Origin: Adenophora triphylla var. japonica
Taxonomy: Eukaryota; Streptophyta; Magnoliopsida; Asterales; Campanulaceae
Direction of reading: 5' to 3'
DNA length: 64,000 nt
Assembly: GCA_022495995.1 (NCBI GenBank)
Contig: JAFEMH010000925.1
Span: forward strand, 124,001 to 188,000
The notes under the pieces are model-generated. The model searched no databases, had not been told where the DNA came from, and was given only the letters and a program-made list of their open reading frames with translations. Position numbers and translations under genes: made by a program. Of this stretch, positions 33,591 through 45,548 are shown in pieces; within the stretch, counting starts at the first letter, position 1; the number at the start of each line of letters is the position of its first letter.

Positions 33591-34390
33591 TTGATACGAG
33601 TGATTTGAAGACCGAGTTGGCGGATGTTAAGAGTCTGTTGAAGACATTAGTTTTGGGTCAACAACCTCATCCCAGCGGTATATGTAATGATGTGACTCAC
33701 CCGACTGATTCTTGTCCCACTCTTCAGACGGATGAGGTGGTAGATGTTAATGCTATAGGGTTCAATCAGCAGGGTCAGAGGCCACCGCAGTTTAATTACA
33801 ACGCTGCGAATAATGTTCATCCGAACCTTAGGTATGGTCCACCACAGGGTCAACAAGGTTTCAGACAGCCGTTCAATAATCAGCAGGGGTTTCAGTAGGG
33901 TCAGCAGTTTCGGGGGAATCAATATAATCAGTATAGAGCACCTGTTGGGCGGCCGGCGAGCGGGGACAGCCTACGAGAGGACATGGTCCTGGCCACTAGC
34001 GCGAGCATGTCTACCATGAATGGAAACTTTCGCGGTTCCAGCAGTAAGGATCGAATCGAGCATCAGCAGTTTAGAGAAGCATGTGAGTCAGCTGGCAGAT
34101 GCAGTTGGGAGAATGGAGGCTAAAGATTCGAGGAAGTTACCATCTAGAACTGAACCGAATCCGAAGTCTAATGTTAGTGCGGTGACTTTGCGCAGTGGAA
34201 GGAAGCTAGAGGAGGTAGCTGTCGAAGAGGAGCCCGAGTTAGTGGTTGAGAGGGTTACACCTGAGGCGAAGACTCCTGAAAAGGAGAAGAGTATTGCACC
34301 TGTGTTTCTTGTGTATGAGCCAGTCCCCCCTTTTCCATATGCTTTAAGGGAGGACAGAAAGCCGGAGCCTGACAAGGCTATCTTTGACAC
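33590..34390 (+). pseudogene. Athila-type gag, N-terminal portion
   Basis: SLLKTLVLGQQPHP, then THPTDSCPTLQ and HPNLRYG are landmark phrases of Athila gag. The frame stops at 33896 (TAG), is altered near 34000, and resumes with SSISSLEKHVSQLADAVGRM and SAVTLRSGRKLEE. It ends in DKAIFDT, where the inserted element begins. Continuation is at 43059 on the other side. Confidence 0.78.
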
Positions 34391-36912
34391 TGTGAGGACC
34401 CCAACCCGGAACCTAACCCGTGTCCCGAGCTAGAGCGTCCCCAAAAGGACTCAAACCACCTAAACTTTTTAAAACTTTGATTCAACTTACAACTTAAACA
34501 TACTGAACATAACCATTTCAAAATAACTTCATTCCTCTCTACATGAAAGGAAGAGTTGAATAACTTTAAAAGTAACAACCTGTTTTAATTACAAAAGACT
34601 TTGATTATAACGTAGAAACCAAGTTTTATACACACAAACTCCATAAAGGAATTATACAAAATATATCTTCTATGCCAACCTATACATACCCCGACATATC
34701 CCAAAATACCACGTCCAAACTCCTTTCCGTCCTCACTTGGCCGGTCCGCCTGTCTCAGGATCTAAAAACATTAAAGGGAGAGGGGTGAGAATAAATCTCA
34801 GCAAGCTATTATGAATGCAAAGAATATGCCAGGTAAGATGCAACACATAACAAGGTACATCTCACATATTGGTAAAACAGTAAACACCTTCCGTTACCTT
34901 TGTTTACCTTTCCCGTCTGAATCATAAGTCGTATCACTGTGGGCATAATACTCCACTATTTCTGTGAATGCATATCCACCAGAACCAATATCATATAACC
35001 GAGACAGTTATGATTATAACTCATCTCCAGTGAACTGCTTAGGCATATTCACATCTTATAAGACCCGTTTTTCAGGGAACCAAATAAGATAGTAGCAACT
35101 CTGTAAGGCTTTCGGCTCAATACAGATGCTATAACCCCAGTCTGTGGCCGCAGAGGGGGAGAGGTCACAGGTATGATGGACCTTCAATCACTTAGAGAAC
35201 AAATCAATAATTGATTGAATTCCATTATACCCCCTAATTACATAGAATATAAACACATTCAAGCACATAATAGATACTTGAATTATAGTCCACAAAAGGG
35301 ATAACAATACAACCATATGATAATCATATCCACACTTGGGATAACCATGCAACCATATAATGAATATATCCACGCTTGGGATAACAAGTTAACACATAGC
35401 ACATAAATCCACATTTGAATAATAATGAAACAATGTGATAAATACACATTCCCAATTTAGCACAATAGTGTAACATATAGCTTCTATACTATCCAAACCA
35501 ATCACCAAGTGTATGGGTAAGGAAGGCCACTATGTATTATAAACCATTCCTACATAGTCATTGTACAACCTCAAATAACTTAATAAAGGTTCAAGATCTA
35601 TTTCCCAAGTTGAACTACTTTAATCTAAGTTAAAAGGGATTAATTAATATCCGGTTTGGATTAGGTTCTACTAATTTACAGTGGTTGGAAATCATGTCAC
35701 GAGGTTGTTGATAAAAATCAGCAAGAAAATTAATTGAGGGAATCTGGTGACATGGGCGACCGCCCATGTCACTTGGGCGACCGCCCAAGAGAGGTTACAA
35801 AAGGACACACATTCTTCTGCAGGGATGGGCGACCGCACAAGGTAGCTTGGGCGACCGCCCAAGAAGGTTTCTAAGGCACTCAAATTTCTGAGCACATGGG
35901 CGGCCGCTCAAGCCCCCCATGGGCGACCGCCCAAGTCACTTTCCAGCAATACTAAATTTCTAAACCCCTTTTTACCTAGTTTCTTTTCCCCTTTATAATT
36001 CTTTCCCATTTTTGATGCTCATGAAAGACTTCCAAATATTTACTACTTCCTTCTAAATCAATCAAACCCAAACACATAAACCTCAATACTATACAACTTG
36101 ATTTCCTATACATTTCCCTACCACAATCCTAGTTCAATCATCTTCATTTAACTTAACCCATTTTCATCCACTTTTGATCATCTTCTATAATCAACAACAT
36201 CCTTCCATAACTTGAACCAATTCCTCCATTCTAAGAAGGTTTCCAAAGCATCAAACCATCATTTAAAAATAATAACAACATTCATAGTTTATGAACATTT
36301 AAAGAAGGGAAGTCATAATAACTCACTTTAGCAAATATGAGATGGATTAAGGATTTTCTTGGCTTGATGTGCTTCCCTCACCTCCATGAACCCGAAAGTA
36401 CACCCGGATCGTAAAATGAGAAGGAATTTGATTTATTATGAATTTAGGGAGGAAAAGATAGAAGGGAGGTTTTCCATGGGAATTTCTTGGCTAGAGAAGA
36501 AGTGTAAGAGAATGATGGAGGAGGTAGATGGAGTGTGGGAAGAGTGAAGGGAAGTATGGGAAGAGGGAGGAGAATAGTATGGGAGGTATGGGTTAATTGT
36601 CCTAGGAGAGAAGAGGGGAGGGTTTTAGGGGATTTTGTTCCCCTCCCTAATTATTTGCCAAGGCTTTCAACCATAAAAAAATGAAAGCCCCATCTTATTT
36701 CCCATTATTTAATTTACCCAATTTAACCTCCTCTTACTCCTTATCCATTTCCTATTTTTATATTTTCCTAGAGCATTATTTTATTTCCCTATCATTTTAT
36801 CCTAATATAAGAAATCAAGTATATATAAAAAAAATGAACACATAATATTAACAATGATATTAAAAGCATATAATATTATACTAAAATTGTGCCTAGGGTT
36901 AGGGTCGTTACA
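34391..36912 (-). repeat. Chromovirus-like 3' LTR (2522 bp)
   Basis: On the plus strand it starts TGTGAGGACCCCAACC and ends GGGTCGTTACA. It lacks about 140 bp present in the other LTR after position 35298; the gap is bounded by near-identical words CCACAAAAGGGATA and CCACAAATGGGATA. It contains the GC-rich array at 35749-35940. Confidence 0.9.
35749..35940. repeat. GC-rich palindromic motif array in the 3' LTR
   Basis: Six motifs of the type TTGGGCGACCGCCCAAG or ATGGGCGACCGCCCATG, some perfect palindromes except the centre, stand in pairs. The same array is at 41890-42080 in the other LTR. Nearby open frames exist only because the array lacks stop codons. Confidence 0.88.
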
Positions 36913-36929
36913 CTCACTCCCCCTTAAAG

Positions 36930-39250
36930 AAAATTCGTCCCGAATTTTAAACTTGCTTACCTTACTGATCAATTAAAGATGGTGACCTCCCTATATAAGT
37001 CAAATCCGCTTAATCATCATTAGTCGAAGAACTCCATACACATGAGGAATCATGAAGATAATTTCTCCCATACAATGTTCCACACGTTACCAACTCAATA
37101 CTGAACTGAAATCTACTAATATACGCAAACTCACTAAGGTTAAATAAACTCCTCAAGTTGAAAAGAAATCCATCACACAACACGCAACTTATTCTCAAGA
37201 ATCTGAATAGTCTTCTCTGTCTGCACATCTGCCTGAGGATGAAACGCATAACTGAAACTTGACTTGGAATTCAAAACCTTGTACCCAGCTTCCCAAAAGC
37301 ACAAAGAATCCTCGATCCCGATCTGGTAAAATGTTGATTGATGCTCCACGAAATCAATCAATCTCCCGCATCGCAATGTTTTAATTTCTCCCTCGAATAC
37401 TTCGTTGATATAAGTAGAAAGTAAACCGACTTGATCCATCCATCCACTATTACTCCAACACACCCATGTTCGTCGACGTTGAAGGTAGTCCAGTTACAAA
37501 ATTCCATCGCAATGCTTTCCCATTCGAATCTTCTAACTCTTCTTCAAATCTTGATACCTCTTCGAACTTTCCTGATGAATCGCAATTCTAGATCTATGGT
37601 ATTCCTCTAAAACTGGTCTTCTAATCTCTTGCAGCAACGGTAAGCACATTCTGAGTTGAGGGTTAAATTTTCATCCCAATTCGATACAAAATCCTTGGTC
37701 TTCCCATCTTAAAACTAGCCGATAATCCTCTTAACTTCTGAATCATGGTTGAACTTCCTCTAAAGTCTCCACACTATAAGTATAACTTGAATATTCGCAA
37801 TCATATCTCACCTTGCAACTCAAAGGATATACTTGTTGACACATAAGCCTTTCGGCTAATCGCATTTGCAATCACAATAACTTTCCCGGTAACAAGATAT
37901 AACACCATTTAAGTCTTTCTAATAATTTCCACCCTCGACTCTGCTTATTGTTAAATTCCTTTCGAACCCACCAATACTTTAAACTTTTATGATCATAACA
38001 CATCTCAGATTTAATTGCACATAATTAAAATTTCCACTTGTAAAACACAAAATAATCTCAGTCACTTCCAAGTTGAGAATAAGGAATTTCTGCTCTTCCT
38101 GTTTCACTTCCTCTAAATATAAGTTATCACTTTCCCAATTCACATCATATCACAAATTAACCTTCCATTGATACGAAATTAAAATCGCCAAGTTCTCACA
38201 TCCCATAGTCAGATAAGGATCGGATCTGCAGTCAACCTATTCTTCATCTCTACCTATACGATTCAACCTTGTGGCCATCTTACATCATGGATACCTCTTC
38301 CAGGTTAACTATATCAACAATAATACAATTCTCAAGAATCTACTGATACTCCCTTGGTAGCACCCCTTTCAACCCTGAAACTACAGACTCATTATGGTAA
38401 TATTCCCAAGCCAACTCACAATGGTTAAACTTCACACACAAATTCTTCTCTTGAAGAATAGATAGCAAAATTCACCATTAATTTTCATTATATTCTCAAC
38501 TTCAAATAAGCATTCAACAAAGCTATCAAGATAAGGTTTTAAAAAAAAAAATCCTATTCATTAACTCCACATCATATCTAGTTCCCCTCTATAAGAGACT
38601 TTTGATATAGGTATTAGGCTTTAACATTAACTCAATATATAATTTCACTTCTTCAACTGCCGTCATGAAATATTCTGATAAAGCACATCTAAAGTTTTTC
38701 TAATTAGCACCTAACATTTTTCGAAGACTTCTTACCCAAGTCTATCACATACCAATTAATCTTCCCGCTCTTTAACCAAAATTTTTCAATCCTTAATGCA
38801 TGCATAGCAAGGATACCACATAAAGGCTTATCTATATCTAATACCATATAAACCAATTATGCATAGAAAAGAAGACTCGCTTCATACGACAGTCTATCAA
38901 TGCACGGTCACTACTCAACCAATCTAGGCCAAGTATACATCAAAATCACACATTGGTAATCATACTAAATCAACTGGCAATACATGCTCAGTTATGACCA
39001 CATCACTCTAGTGGTAAACCAAAGAAGATTCGAGGTACTCTCTCATAAGAGCAGAAACCTCTAACACATAAACAAATCTTATGCAATATATGCCATGTTC
39101 AAGCAAAATGCAATGCCAAATATGCATGAAATGAACCGGGATCTATAAAAGTATGACCCCCCTACTTCTGAGACAGGTATATTACCTCTAAAGGCAGCTG
39201 AGGGATCTATCCCTCCAAGACTCAAAACAAGGATTCAACTTTAAACATTA
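36930..39250 (-). pseudogene. Remnant of chromovirus pol
   Basis: Only islands are readable, for example SYAFHPQADVQTEKTIQILE (about 37180-37245), the integrase region after the second catalytic Asp, with the glutamate retained. Between 37500 and 39250 no frame longer than about 60 codons and no reverse transcriptase motif were found. The region is as long as expected for the end of pol but is saturated with changes. Confidence 0.6.
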
Positions 39251-39253
39251 CCT

Positions 39254-40342
39254 TTATGGATTCCCTTCATTGTCCCTTTTCATTCCACCTCTTTGCCCCC
39301 TATGACCGGCACCCGAAGCTAACCTCTGATGAAATACAGGACAATTTTTCTTGTAATGCCCCATTTCTCCACAATTCAAGCATTTCCCTTGTTTACTCCA
39401 ACACTTGTCTTCGGAATGACCCATCTTCTTGCAATAACCACATACAATCCTTACCCGATTTGAAGTCGAACGAGTTGTTGTAGTCGCCGCTTCTTCTCCT
39501 CTTGCTAATCCCGATGCTGATCCTCTCTGTCGCCTTCTACTATACCCAGAACCTTGGCCTTGAATTCTCTGTTTACTTCCACTTCCACCCTCAGATTTAC
39601 CCCGGTGCTCGTCAATGTCATTTTCTATTCGATAGGCTTTATTCACTGCTGTTTGGAAATCTGTGAAGTCGTGAGTCAATAACTGTTTCCTAAACTCTAG
39701 CCTTAATCCCTTCACAAATCGATATATCCTTCTCTCTTCTTCCGGCACCAAATGTGGACAATAGCGAGCTAGCTCCGTAAACCTTGCTGAGTACTGTGCT
39801 ACGGTCATTGATCCTTGCTCTAATCTCAAAAACTCAACTTCCTTCTAATCTCTTGTAACCATTGGAATAAAATGATCCCGAAACTTGCGTGTGAAGTTCT
39901 CCCAAGTCTGCGGTGTAAGATCCCGATCCCAGCCGTCCTTTACTACTTGCCACCAATGCTCTGCAGGTCCTTCTAACTTGAAGACTGCGCATCTCACCTT
40001 TTCTGCATCTGAGCTCTCCATTGCCAAGAAGATTTTATTCATAGCTTCAAGCCATCTCTCCGCCGTCACCGGATCTTGGTCTCCACTAAAGCTTGGAGGT
40101 ATCATCTTGATGAATTTTTCCAAACCATGCCCATGTCTGCCTTCTTGATGCTGCTGTACTTGTCCTTGTGCTGCCATATTTTGCAAAAATCCTCGGAACA
40201 TGTTCATCGTCTCATCATTCGGATTTCCATCACCCCCGGCATTACCAACAATGCTCGGAACCTGGTGCTGATCATCCTCATTTCTAGCCATTGAATAAAC
40301 TCCTGCATCAAACACTCGGCGTAAATTATCACACACTCTCAC
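39254..40342 (-). pseudogene. Chromovirus-like gag
   Basis: Two consecutive parts are separated by one in-frame stop (TAG just below 39848) after HFIPMVTRD. Part 1 (39845-40342) includes PPSFSGDQDP and AERWLEAMNKIF, the retrotransposon gag core. Part 2 (39254-39829) includes LTHDFTDFQTAVNKAYRIE and two zinc knuckles: CGYCKKMGHSEDKC and CLNCGEMGHYKKNC, both C-x2-C-x4-H-x4-C. Total about 360 residues, normal for gag. It is much better preserved than pol. Confidence 0.85.
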
Positions 40343-40388
40343 TCAGCTAGACTCTACCCGAGAACTCTAACCGAGCTCTGATACCAAC

Positions 40389-43053
40389 TGTGAGGACCCC
40401 AACCCGGAACCTGACCCGTGTCCCGAGCTAGAGCATCCCCAAAAGGACTCAAACCACCTAAACTTTTTAAAACTTTGATTCAACTTACAACTTAAACATA
40501 CTGAACATAACCATTTCAAAATAACTTCATTCCTCTCTGCATGAAAGGAAGAGTTGAATAACTTTAAAAGTAACAACCTGTTTTAATTACAAAAGACTTT
40601 GATTATAACGTAGAAACCAAGTTTTATACACACAAACTCCATAAAGGAATTATACAAAATATATCTTCAATGCGAACCTATACATACCCCGACATATCCC
40701 AAAATACCACGTCCAAACTCCTTTCCGTCCTCACTTGGCCGGTCCGCCTGTCTCAGGATCTAAAAACATTAAAGGGAGAGGGGTGAGAATAAATCTCAGC
40801 AAGCTATTATGAATGCAGCAATATGCCAGGTAAGATGCAATACATAACAAGGTACATCTCACATATTGGTAAAACAGTAAACACCTTCCGTTACCTTTGT
40901 TTACCTTTCCCGTCTGAATCATAAGTCGTATCACCTGTGGGCATAATACTCCACTATTTCGTGAATGCATATCCACCGTAACCAATATCATATAACCGAG
41001 ACAGTTATGATTATAACTCATCTCCTTGAACTCGCTTAGGCATATTCACATCTTATAAGACCCGTTTTTCAGGGAACCAAATAAGATAGTAGCAACTCTG
41101 TAAGGCTTTCGGCTCAATACAGATGCTATAACCCCAGTCTGTGGCCGCAGAGGGGGAGAGGTCACAGGTATGATGGACCTTCAATCACTTAGAGAACAAA
41201 TCAATAATTGATTGAATTCCATTATACCCCCCAATCACATAGAATATAAACACATTCAAGCACATAATAGATACTTGAATTATAATCCACAAAAGGGATA
41301 AGCAATGTAGCCACATGGTAAAATATACTCATGCTCAACCAATATCATAGTGTAACATTTATGTAATACACTAAGTATAGCACCATCAATGAATATGTAT
41401 TCAAGTAGAGTAACAGTATAATCAATAATTCCACAAATGGGATAACAATACAACCATATGATAATCATATCCACACTTGGGATAACCATGCAACCATATA
41501 ATGAATATATCCACGATTGGGATAACAAGTTAACGCATAGCACATAAATCCACATTTGAATAATAATGAAACAATGTGATAAATACACATTCCCAATTTA
41601 GCACAATAGTGTAACATATAGCTTCTATACTATCCAAACCAATCACCAAGTGTATGGGTAAGGAAGGCCACTATGTATTATAAACCATTCCTACATAGTC
41701 ATTGTACAACCTCAAATAACTTAATAAAGGTTCAAGATCTATTTCCCAAGTTGAACTACTTTAATCTAAGTTAAAAGGGATTAATTAATATCCGGTTTGG
41801 ATTAGGTTCTACTAATTTACAGTGGTTGGAAATCATGTCACGAGGTTGTTGGTAAAAATCAGCAAGAAAATTAATTGAGGGAATCTGGTGACATGGGCGA
41901 CCGCCCATGTCACTTGGGCGACCGCCCAAGAGAGGTTACAAAAGGACACACATTCTTCTGCAGGGATGGGCGACCGCACAAGGTAGCTTGGGCGACCGCC
42001 CAAGAAGGTTTCTAAGGCACTCAAATTTCTGAGCACATGGGCGGCCGCTCAAGCCCCCTATGGGCGACCGCCCAAGTCACTTTCCAGCAATACTAAATTT
42101 CTAAACCCCTTTTTACCTAGTTTCTTTTCCCCTTTATAATTCTTTCCCATTTTTGATGCTCACGAAAGACTTCCAAATATTTACTACTTCCTTCTAAATC
42201 AATCAAACCCAAACACATAAACCTCAATACTATACAACTTGATTTCCTATACATTTCCCTACCACAATCCTAGTTCAATCATCTTCATTTAACTTAACCC
42301 ATTTTCATCCACTTTTGATCATCTTCTATAATCAACAACATCCTTCCATAACTTGAACCAATTCCTCCATTCTAAGAAGGTTTCCAAAGCATCAAACCAT
42401 CATTTAACAATAATAACAACATTCATAGTTTATGAACATTTAAAGAAGGGAAGTCATAATAACTCACTTTAGCAAATATGAGATGGATTAAGGATTTTCT
42501 TGGCTTGATGTGCTTCCCTCACCTCCATGAACCCGAAAGTACACCCGGATCGTAAAATGAGAAGGAATTTGATTTATTATGAATTTAGGGAGGAAAAGAT
42601 AGAAGGGAGGTTTTCCATGGGAATTTCTTGGCTAGAGAAGAAGTGTAAGAGAATGATGGAGGAGGTAGATGGAGTGTGGGAAGAGTGAAGGGAAGTATGG
42701 GAAGAGGGAGGAGAATAGTATGGGAGGTATGGGTTAATTGTCCTAGGAAAGAAGAGGGGAGGGTTTTAGGGGATTTTGTTCCCCTCCCTAATTATTTGCC
42801 AAAGCTTTCAACCATAAAAAAATGAAAGCCCCATCTTATTTCCCATTATTTAATTTACCCAATTTAACCTCCTCTTACTCCTTATCCATTTCCTATTTTT
42901 ATATTTTCCTAGAGCATTATTTTATTTCCCTATCATTTTATCCTAATATAAGGAATCAAGTATATATATAAAAAATGAACACATAATATTAACAATGATA
43001 TTAAAAGCATATAATATTATACTAAAATTGTGCCTACGGTTAGGGTCGTTACA
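40389..43053 (-). repeat. Chromovirus-like 5' LTR (2665 bp)
   Basis: On the plus strand it starts TGTGAGGACCCCAACC beside the primer-binding site and ends GGGTCGTTACA. It contains the ~140 bp (about 41296-41436) missing from the other LTR and a copy of the GC-rich array at 41890-42080. Confidence 0.9.
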
Positions 43054-43058
43054 AACAC

Positions 43059-43700
43059 ATTCAAGAGGCTTGAGGTAAACATTCCGTTTCTAGATCTTCT
43101 TCAGTCGGTTCCAAGGTATGCGAAGTTCTTGAAGGAGTTATGCACTATGAAGAGGAATCAGAAGGAGTGGAGTCAGAAAAAGGTAAAAATCAGAGAGCAT
43201 GTGTCTGCAGTCTATCAGAAGAGGATGCCGAAAAAGTGTAGTGATCCGGGTATGTTTGTGATTCCGGTGTCGCTAGGGGATGATTCGGAGCATATGGCTA
43301 TGCTTGACTTGGGGACTTCAATCAACGTCATGCCCTATGCGTTGTTTGAGAACCTAAAGTTGGGACCTCTATAGGATACTCGGGTGATTATTCAGCTTGC
43401 CGACAGATCTAATGCGTACCCTAAGGGGTTGATTGAGGATGTTTTGTTCCGGGTTGGTAAGCTCATCTTTCCTGCAGATTTCTATGTATTAGAGATGGAT
43501 ACGGATCCTAAGGCTCCCATTCTGTTAGGGAGTCCTTTCATGTCGACTGCTCGTACCAAGTTGGATGTTACTAATGGGTCATTAACTATGGAATTTGATG
43601 GGCAACAAATGGAATTCAATATCTTTAATGCCATGAAGTACCCTAAGGATGTCCACTCGGTGAACTTCATTGATATAGTTGAGCCCATAGCTCAAGAGGT
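43059..43700 (+). pseudogene. Athila-type gag C-terminus and protease
   Basis: It resumes the host element right after the insertion: FKRLEVNIPFLDLLQSVPRY, then KKCSDPGMFVIPVSLG. The aspartic protease motif appears as MLDLGTSINVMPY (about 43299-43337), D-L-G in place of D-S/T-G as usual in this group, followed by VIIQLADRSNAYPKG and ILLGSPFMSTARTKLD. A stop at 43372 (after LKLGPL) breaks the frame once. Confidence 0.85.
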
Positions 43701-44789
43701 GTTCGATGTGTGTGGAGGAGATGATAACATGAAATCTGTATTGGAGAATGCTTTGGATTATGCCGGGCTTGAGTTTGACATTTTCGATGAGATGAAGGAG
43801 GCGGTGATGAGCCTTTTTGAAGATGATATGTATGTCTCATCACCTGGTTATGGTCATTTACAGTTGGAGGTGCCACCGGAGAAACCATTGCCATCTGTGG
43901 AGAAGGAACCTGTACTTGAATTGAAGCTCCTTCCCAAGAATTTGAAATATGATTTCTTGGGTGAAGGGAAGACACTTCCTGTGGTGATCTCTAGTGTTCT
44001 GACGGAGGAGCAAGAGAAGAAATTAGTTGATGTGATCTGGGAGCGGAAAGAAGCGATTGGGTGGACTATTGCCGACATCAAGGGCATAAGTCCTTCTTTA
44101 TGTACTCACCGGATCTTGCTAGAGGAGGGTGCTAAGCCGGTAAGGCAACCACAGAGGAGGTTGAACCCACCTATGATAGAGGTGGTGAAGAAGGAAGTTT
44201 TGAAGTTGTTGCAGATGGGGATCATCTATGCCATATCAGATAGCGAGTGGGTGAGTCCTACTCAATGTGTAGCCAAGAGGCGCGGGATCACCGTCGTCAT
44301 CAATCACAAGGGCGAGTTGGTGCCAACCCGGGAGCAAACGGGATGGCGTGTTTGCATTGATCTTCGTCGGTTTAATGAGGTAACTAGAAAAGATCACTTC
44401 CCCCTCCCCTTTATTGATCAAATGTTGGAAAGGCTTGCCAGAAGGGCGTATTATTGTTTTCTTGATGGTTATTTCGAGTATTTTCAAATACCAATTGCAC
44501 CGGAAGACCAAGAGAAAACCACTTTTACTTGCCCCTTCGGCAGCTTTGCCTATCGGAGGATGCCATTTGGTTTATGCAATGCACCTGCGACTTTTCAAAG
44601 GTGTATGATTAGCATCTTCTCCGATTTTGTGGAGAACTTTATGGAAGTTTTCATGGATGAATTCACCGTCCATGGAGACTTGTTCGACCAATGTCTTGCT
44701 CACCTTGCTCTAGTTCTAGATCGATGTGTTGAAACAAATTTGGTGTCGAATTTTGAAAAATGTCACTTTATGGTTGAGCAAGGCATTGT
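43700..44789 (+). pseudogene. Athila-type reverse transcriptase, N-terminal part
   Basis: Open from 43384 to the Cassandra insertion. The linker region is followed by AIGWTIADIKGISPSLCTHRI, then the reverse transcriptase palm: WRVCIDLRRFNEVT, FCFLDGY-type YYCFLDGYFEYFQIP with the first catalytic Asp, and FGLCNAPATFQRCM. The active-site box reads VFMDEF (about 44650-44667) where VFMDDF is expected, so the last catalytic Asp is Glu. The frame is cut at 44789 within EQGIV. Confidence 0.88.
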
Positions 44790-44910
44790 TGTAACGCCCC
44801 GAGCCCGAAGACCGGGTCGGAACGCTATCAGATTTGACGGACTATCCCCACAAACCACCACAAGTCTTTCCAGCACGTGTTGTCCTCACTTACGTGCTCA
44901 CTGAGAAACT

Positions 44911-44972
44911 TCCCAGTGGGTCACCCATCCTAGAATTTCCCCAGGTCAAGCACGCTTAACCTTGGAGTCCTT
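44911..44972 (-). ncRNA. 5S rRNA-like domain of the Cassandra 3' LTR
   Basis: The minus strand reads GGACTCCAAGGTTAAGCGTG and CTAGGATGGGTGACCCACTG, close to the internal control region and 3' half of plant 5S rRNA (GTTAAGCGTGCTTGG, TAGGATGGGTGACC). In Cassandra this supplies RNA polymerase III promoter elements. The flanking sequence is not 5S, so it is not a 5S gene. Confidence 0.85.
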
Positions 44973-45380
44973 ATAGGATGAGCTTCCGAAAAGAAGATGC
45001 ATCTTGGTGATATGAGTAGCACTAATCAAATCATATCAAACATATCAGGCACATACATTTTTGGGGGCGCCACAATCTCCCCCACTTAGGATCCTTGACG
45101 TCCCCGGCAAGGCCTACTTAGAAACCCCGGGCAGTGTGGATCCAAGAGGGGCTCATACGGATCCAAGAGGTGACTCCCACCGACTCCGCGGTGTGCACTT
45201 TGTTCCGCACAGCACTTTGCTCCACACTTCCGGCCGGGTCCCGCTCTGATACCATTTGTAACGCCCCGAGCTCGAAGACCGGGTGGGAATGCTATCAGAT
45301 TTGACGGACTATCCCCACAAACCACCACAAGTCTTTCCAAAGACGCGTGTTCTCACTTACGTGCTCACCGAGAAACTTCC

Positions 45381-45442
45381 TCAGGTGGGTCACCCATCCT
45401 AGAATTTCCCCAGGTCAAGCACGCTTAACCTTGGAGTCCTTA
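45381..45442 (-). ncRNA. 5S rRNA-like domain of the Cassandra 5' LTR
   Basis: The same domain in the other LTR, with GGTTAAGCGTGCTTGACC and TAGGATGGGTGACCCACCTG. This LTR lies at the 5' end of the minus-strand element and would be the transcribed one. Confidence 0.85.
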
Positions 45443-45548
45443 TAGGATGAGCTTCCGAAAAGAAGATGCATCTTGGTGATATGAGTAGCACTAATCAAAT
45501 CATATCAAACATATCAGACACACACATTTTTGGGGGCGCCACAATTGT

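Larger units (their letters stand above)
34391..43053 (-). mobile_element. Chromovirus-like Ty3 retrotransposon, non-autonomous, inserted in Athila gag
   Basis: Complete by structure on the minus strand: 5' LTR 40389-43053, primer-binding site (TTGGTATCAGAGCTCGG, 40372-40388), gag 39254-40342, pol remnants 36930-39250, polypurine tract (TTTAAGGGGGAGTGAG, 36913-36928), 3' LTR 34391-36912. The flanks GACAC (34386-34390) and AACAC (43054-43058) fit a 5-bp target duplication with one change. The two LTRs are nearly identical over 2.5 kb, which argues for a recent insertion, yet the polymerase region is closed by stops throughout. The Tekay/Del group is likely from the gag and long LTRs. Confidence 0.85.
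44785..45548 (-). mobile_element. Cassandra-type TRIM retrotransposon
   Basis: The element is 44790-45543 (754 bp), flanked by the exact 5-bp duplication ATTGT (44785-44789, 45544-45548). It has LTRs of 285 and 287 bp (44790-45074, 45257-45543) with TG...CA ends, and a 182-bp interior holding only a polypurine tract (minus strand CCTAAGTGGGGGAGAT, at 45075-45090) and a primer-binding site (TGGTATCAGAGC, at 45243-45254). Both LTRs contain a 5S rRNA-like domain on the minus strand. Together these identify Cassandra, a non-coding TRIM family widespread in plants that must use proteins from other retrotransposons. Confidence 0.93.

Noticed and set aside
35692..35895. 67-codon minus-strand frame, repeated at 41833-42036
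   Set aside because: It is produced by the GC-rich palindromic array inside both LTRs and has no coding signature.
40372..40388. tRNA gene fragment (GCTCTGATACCA words, also at 30772, 45243, 52767)
   Set aside because: Each abuts an LTR and is the reverse complement of a primer-binding site.
43482..44511. Several antisense frames of 68-102 codons opposite Athila pol
   Set aside because: They are shadows of the well-supported plus-strand reverse transcriptase and protease frame.
44911..44972. Genuine 5S rRNA gene
   Set aside because: Only the promoter-bearing part matches, the sequence is embedded in LTRs with a target duplication, and the same domain is in both LTRs. It is Cassandra.
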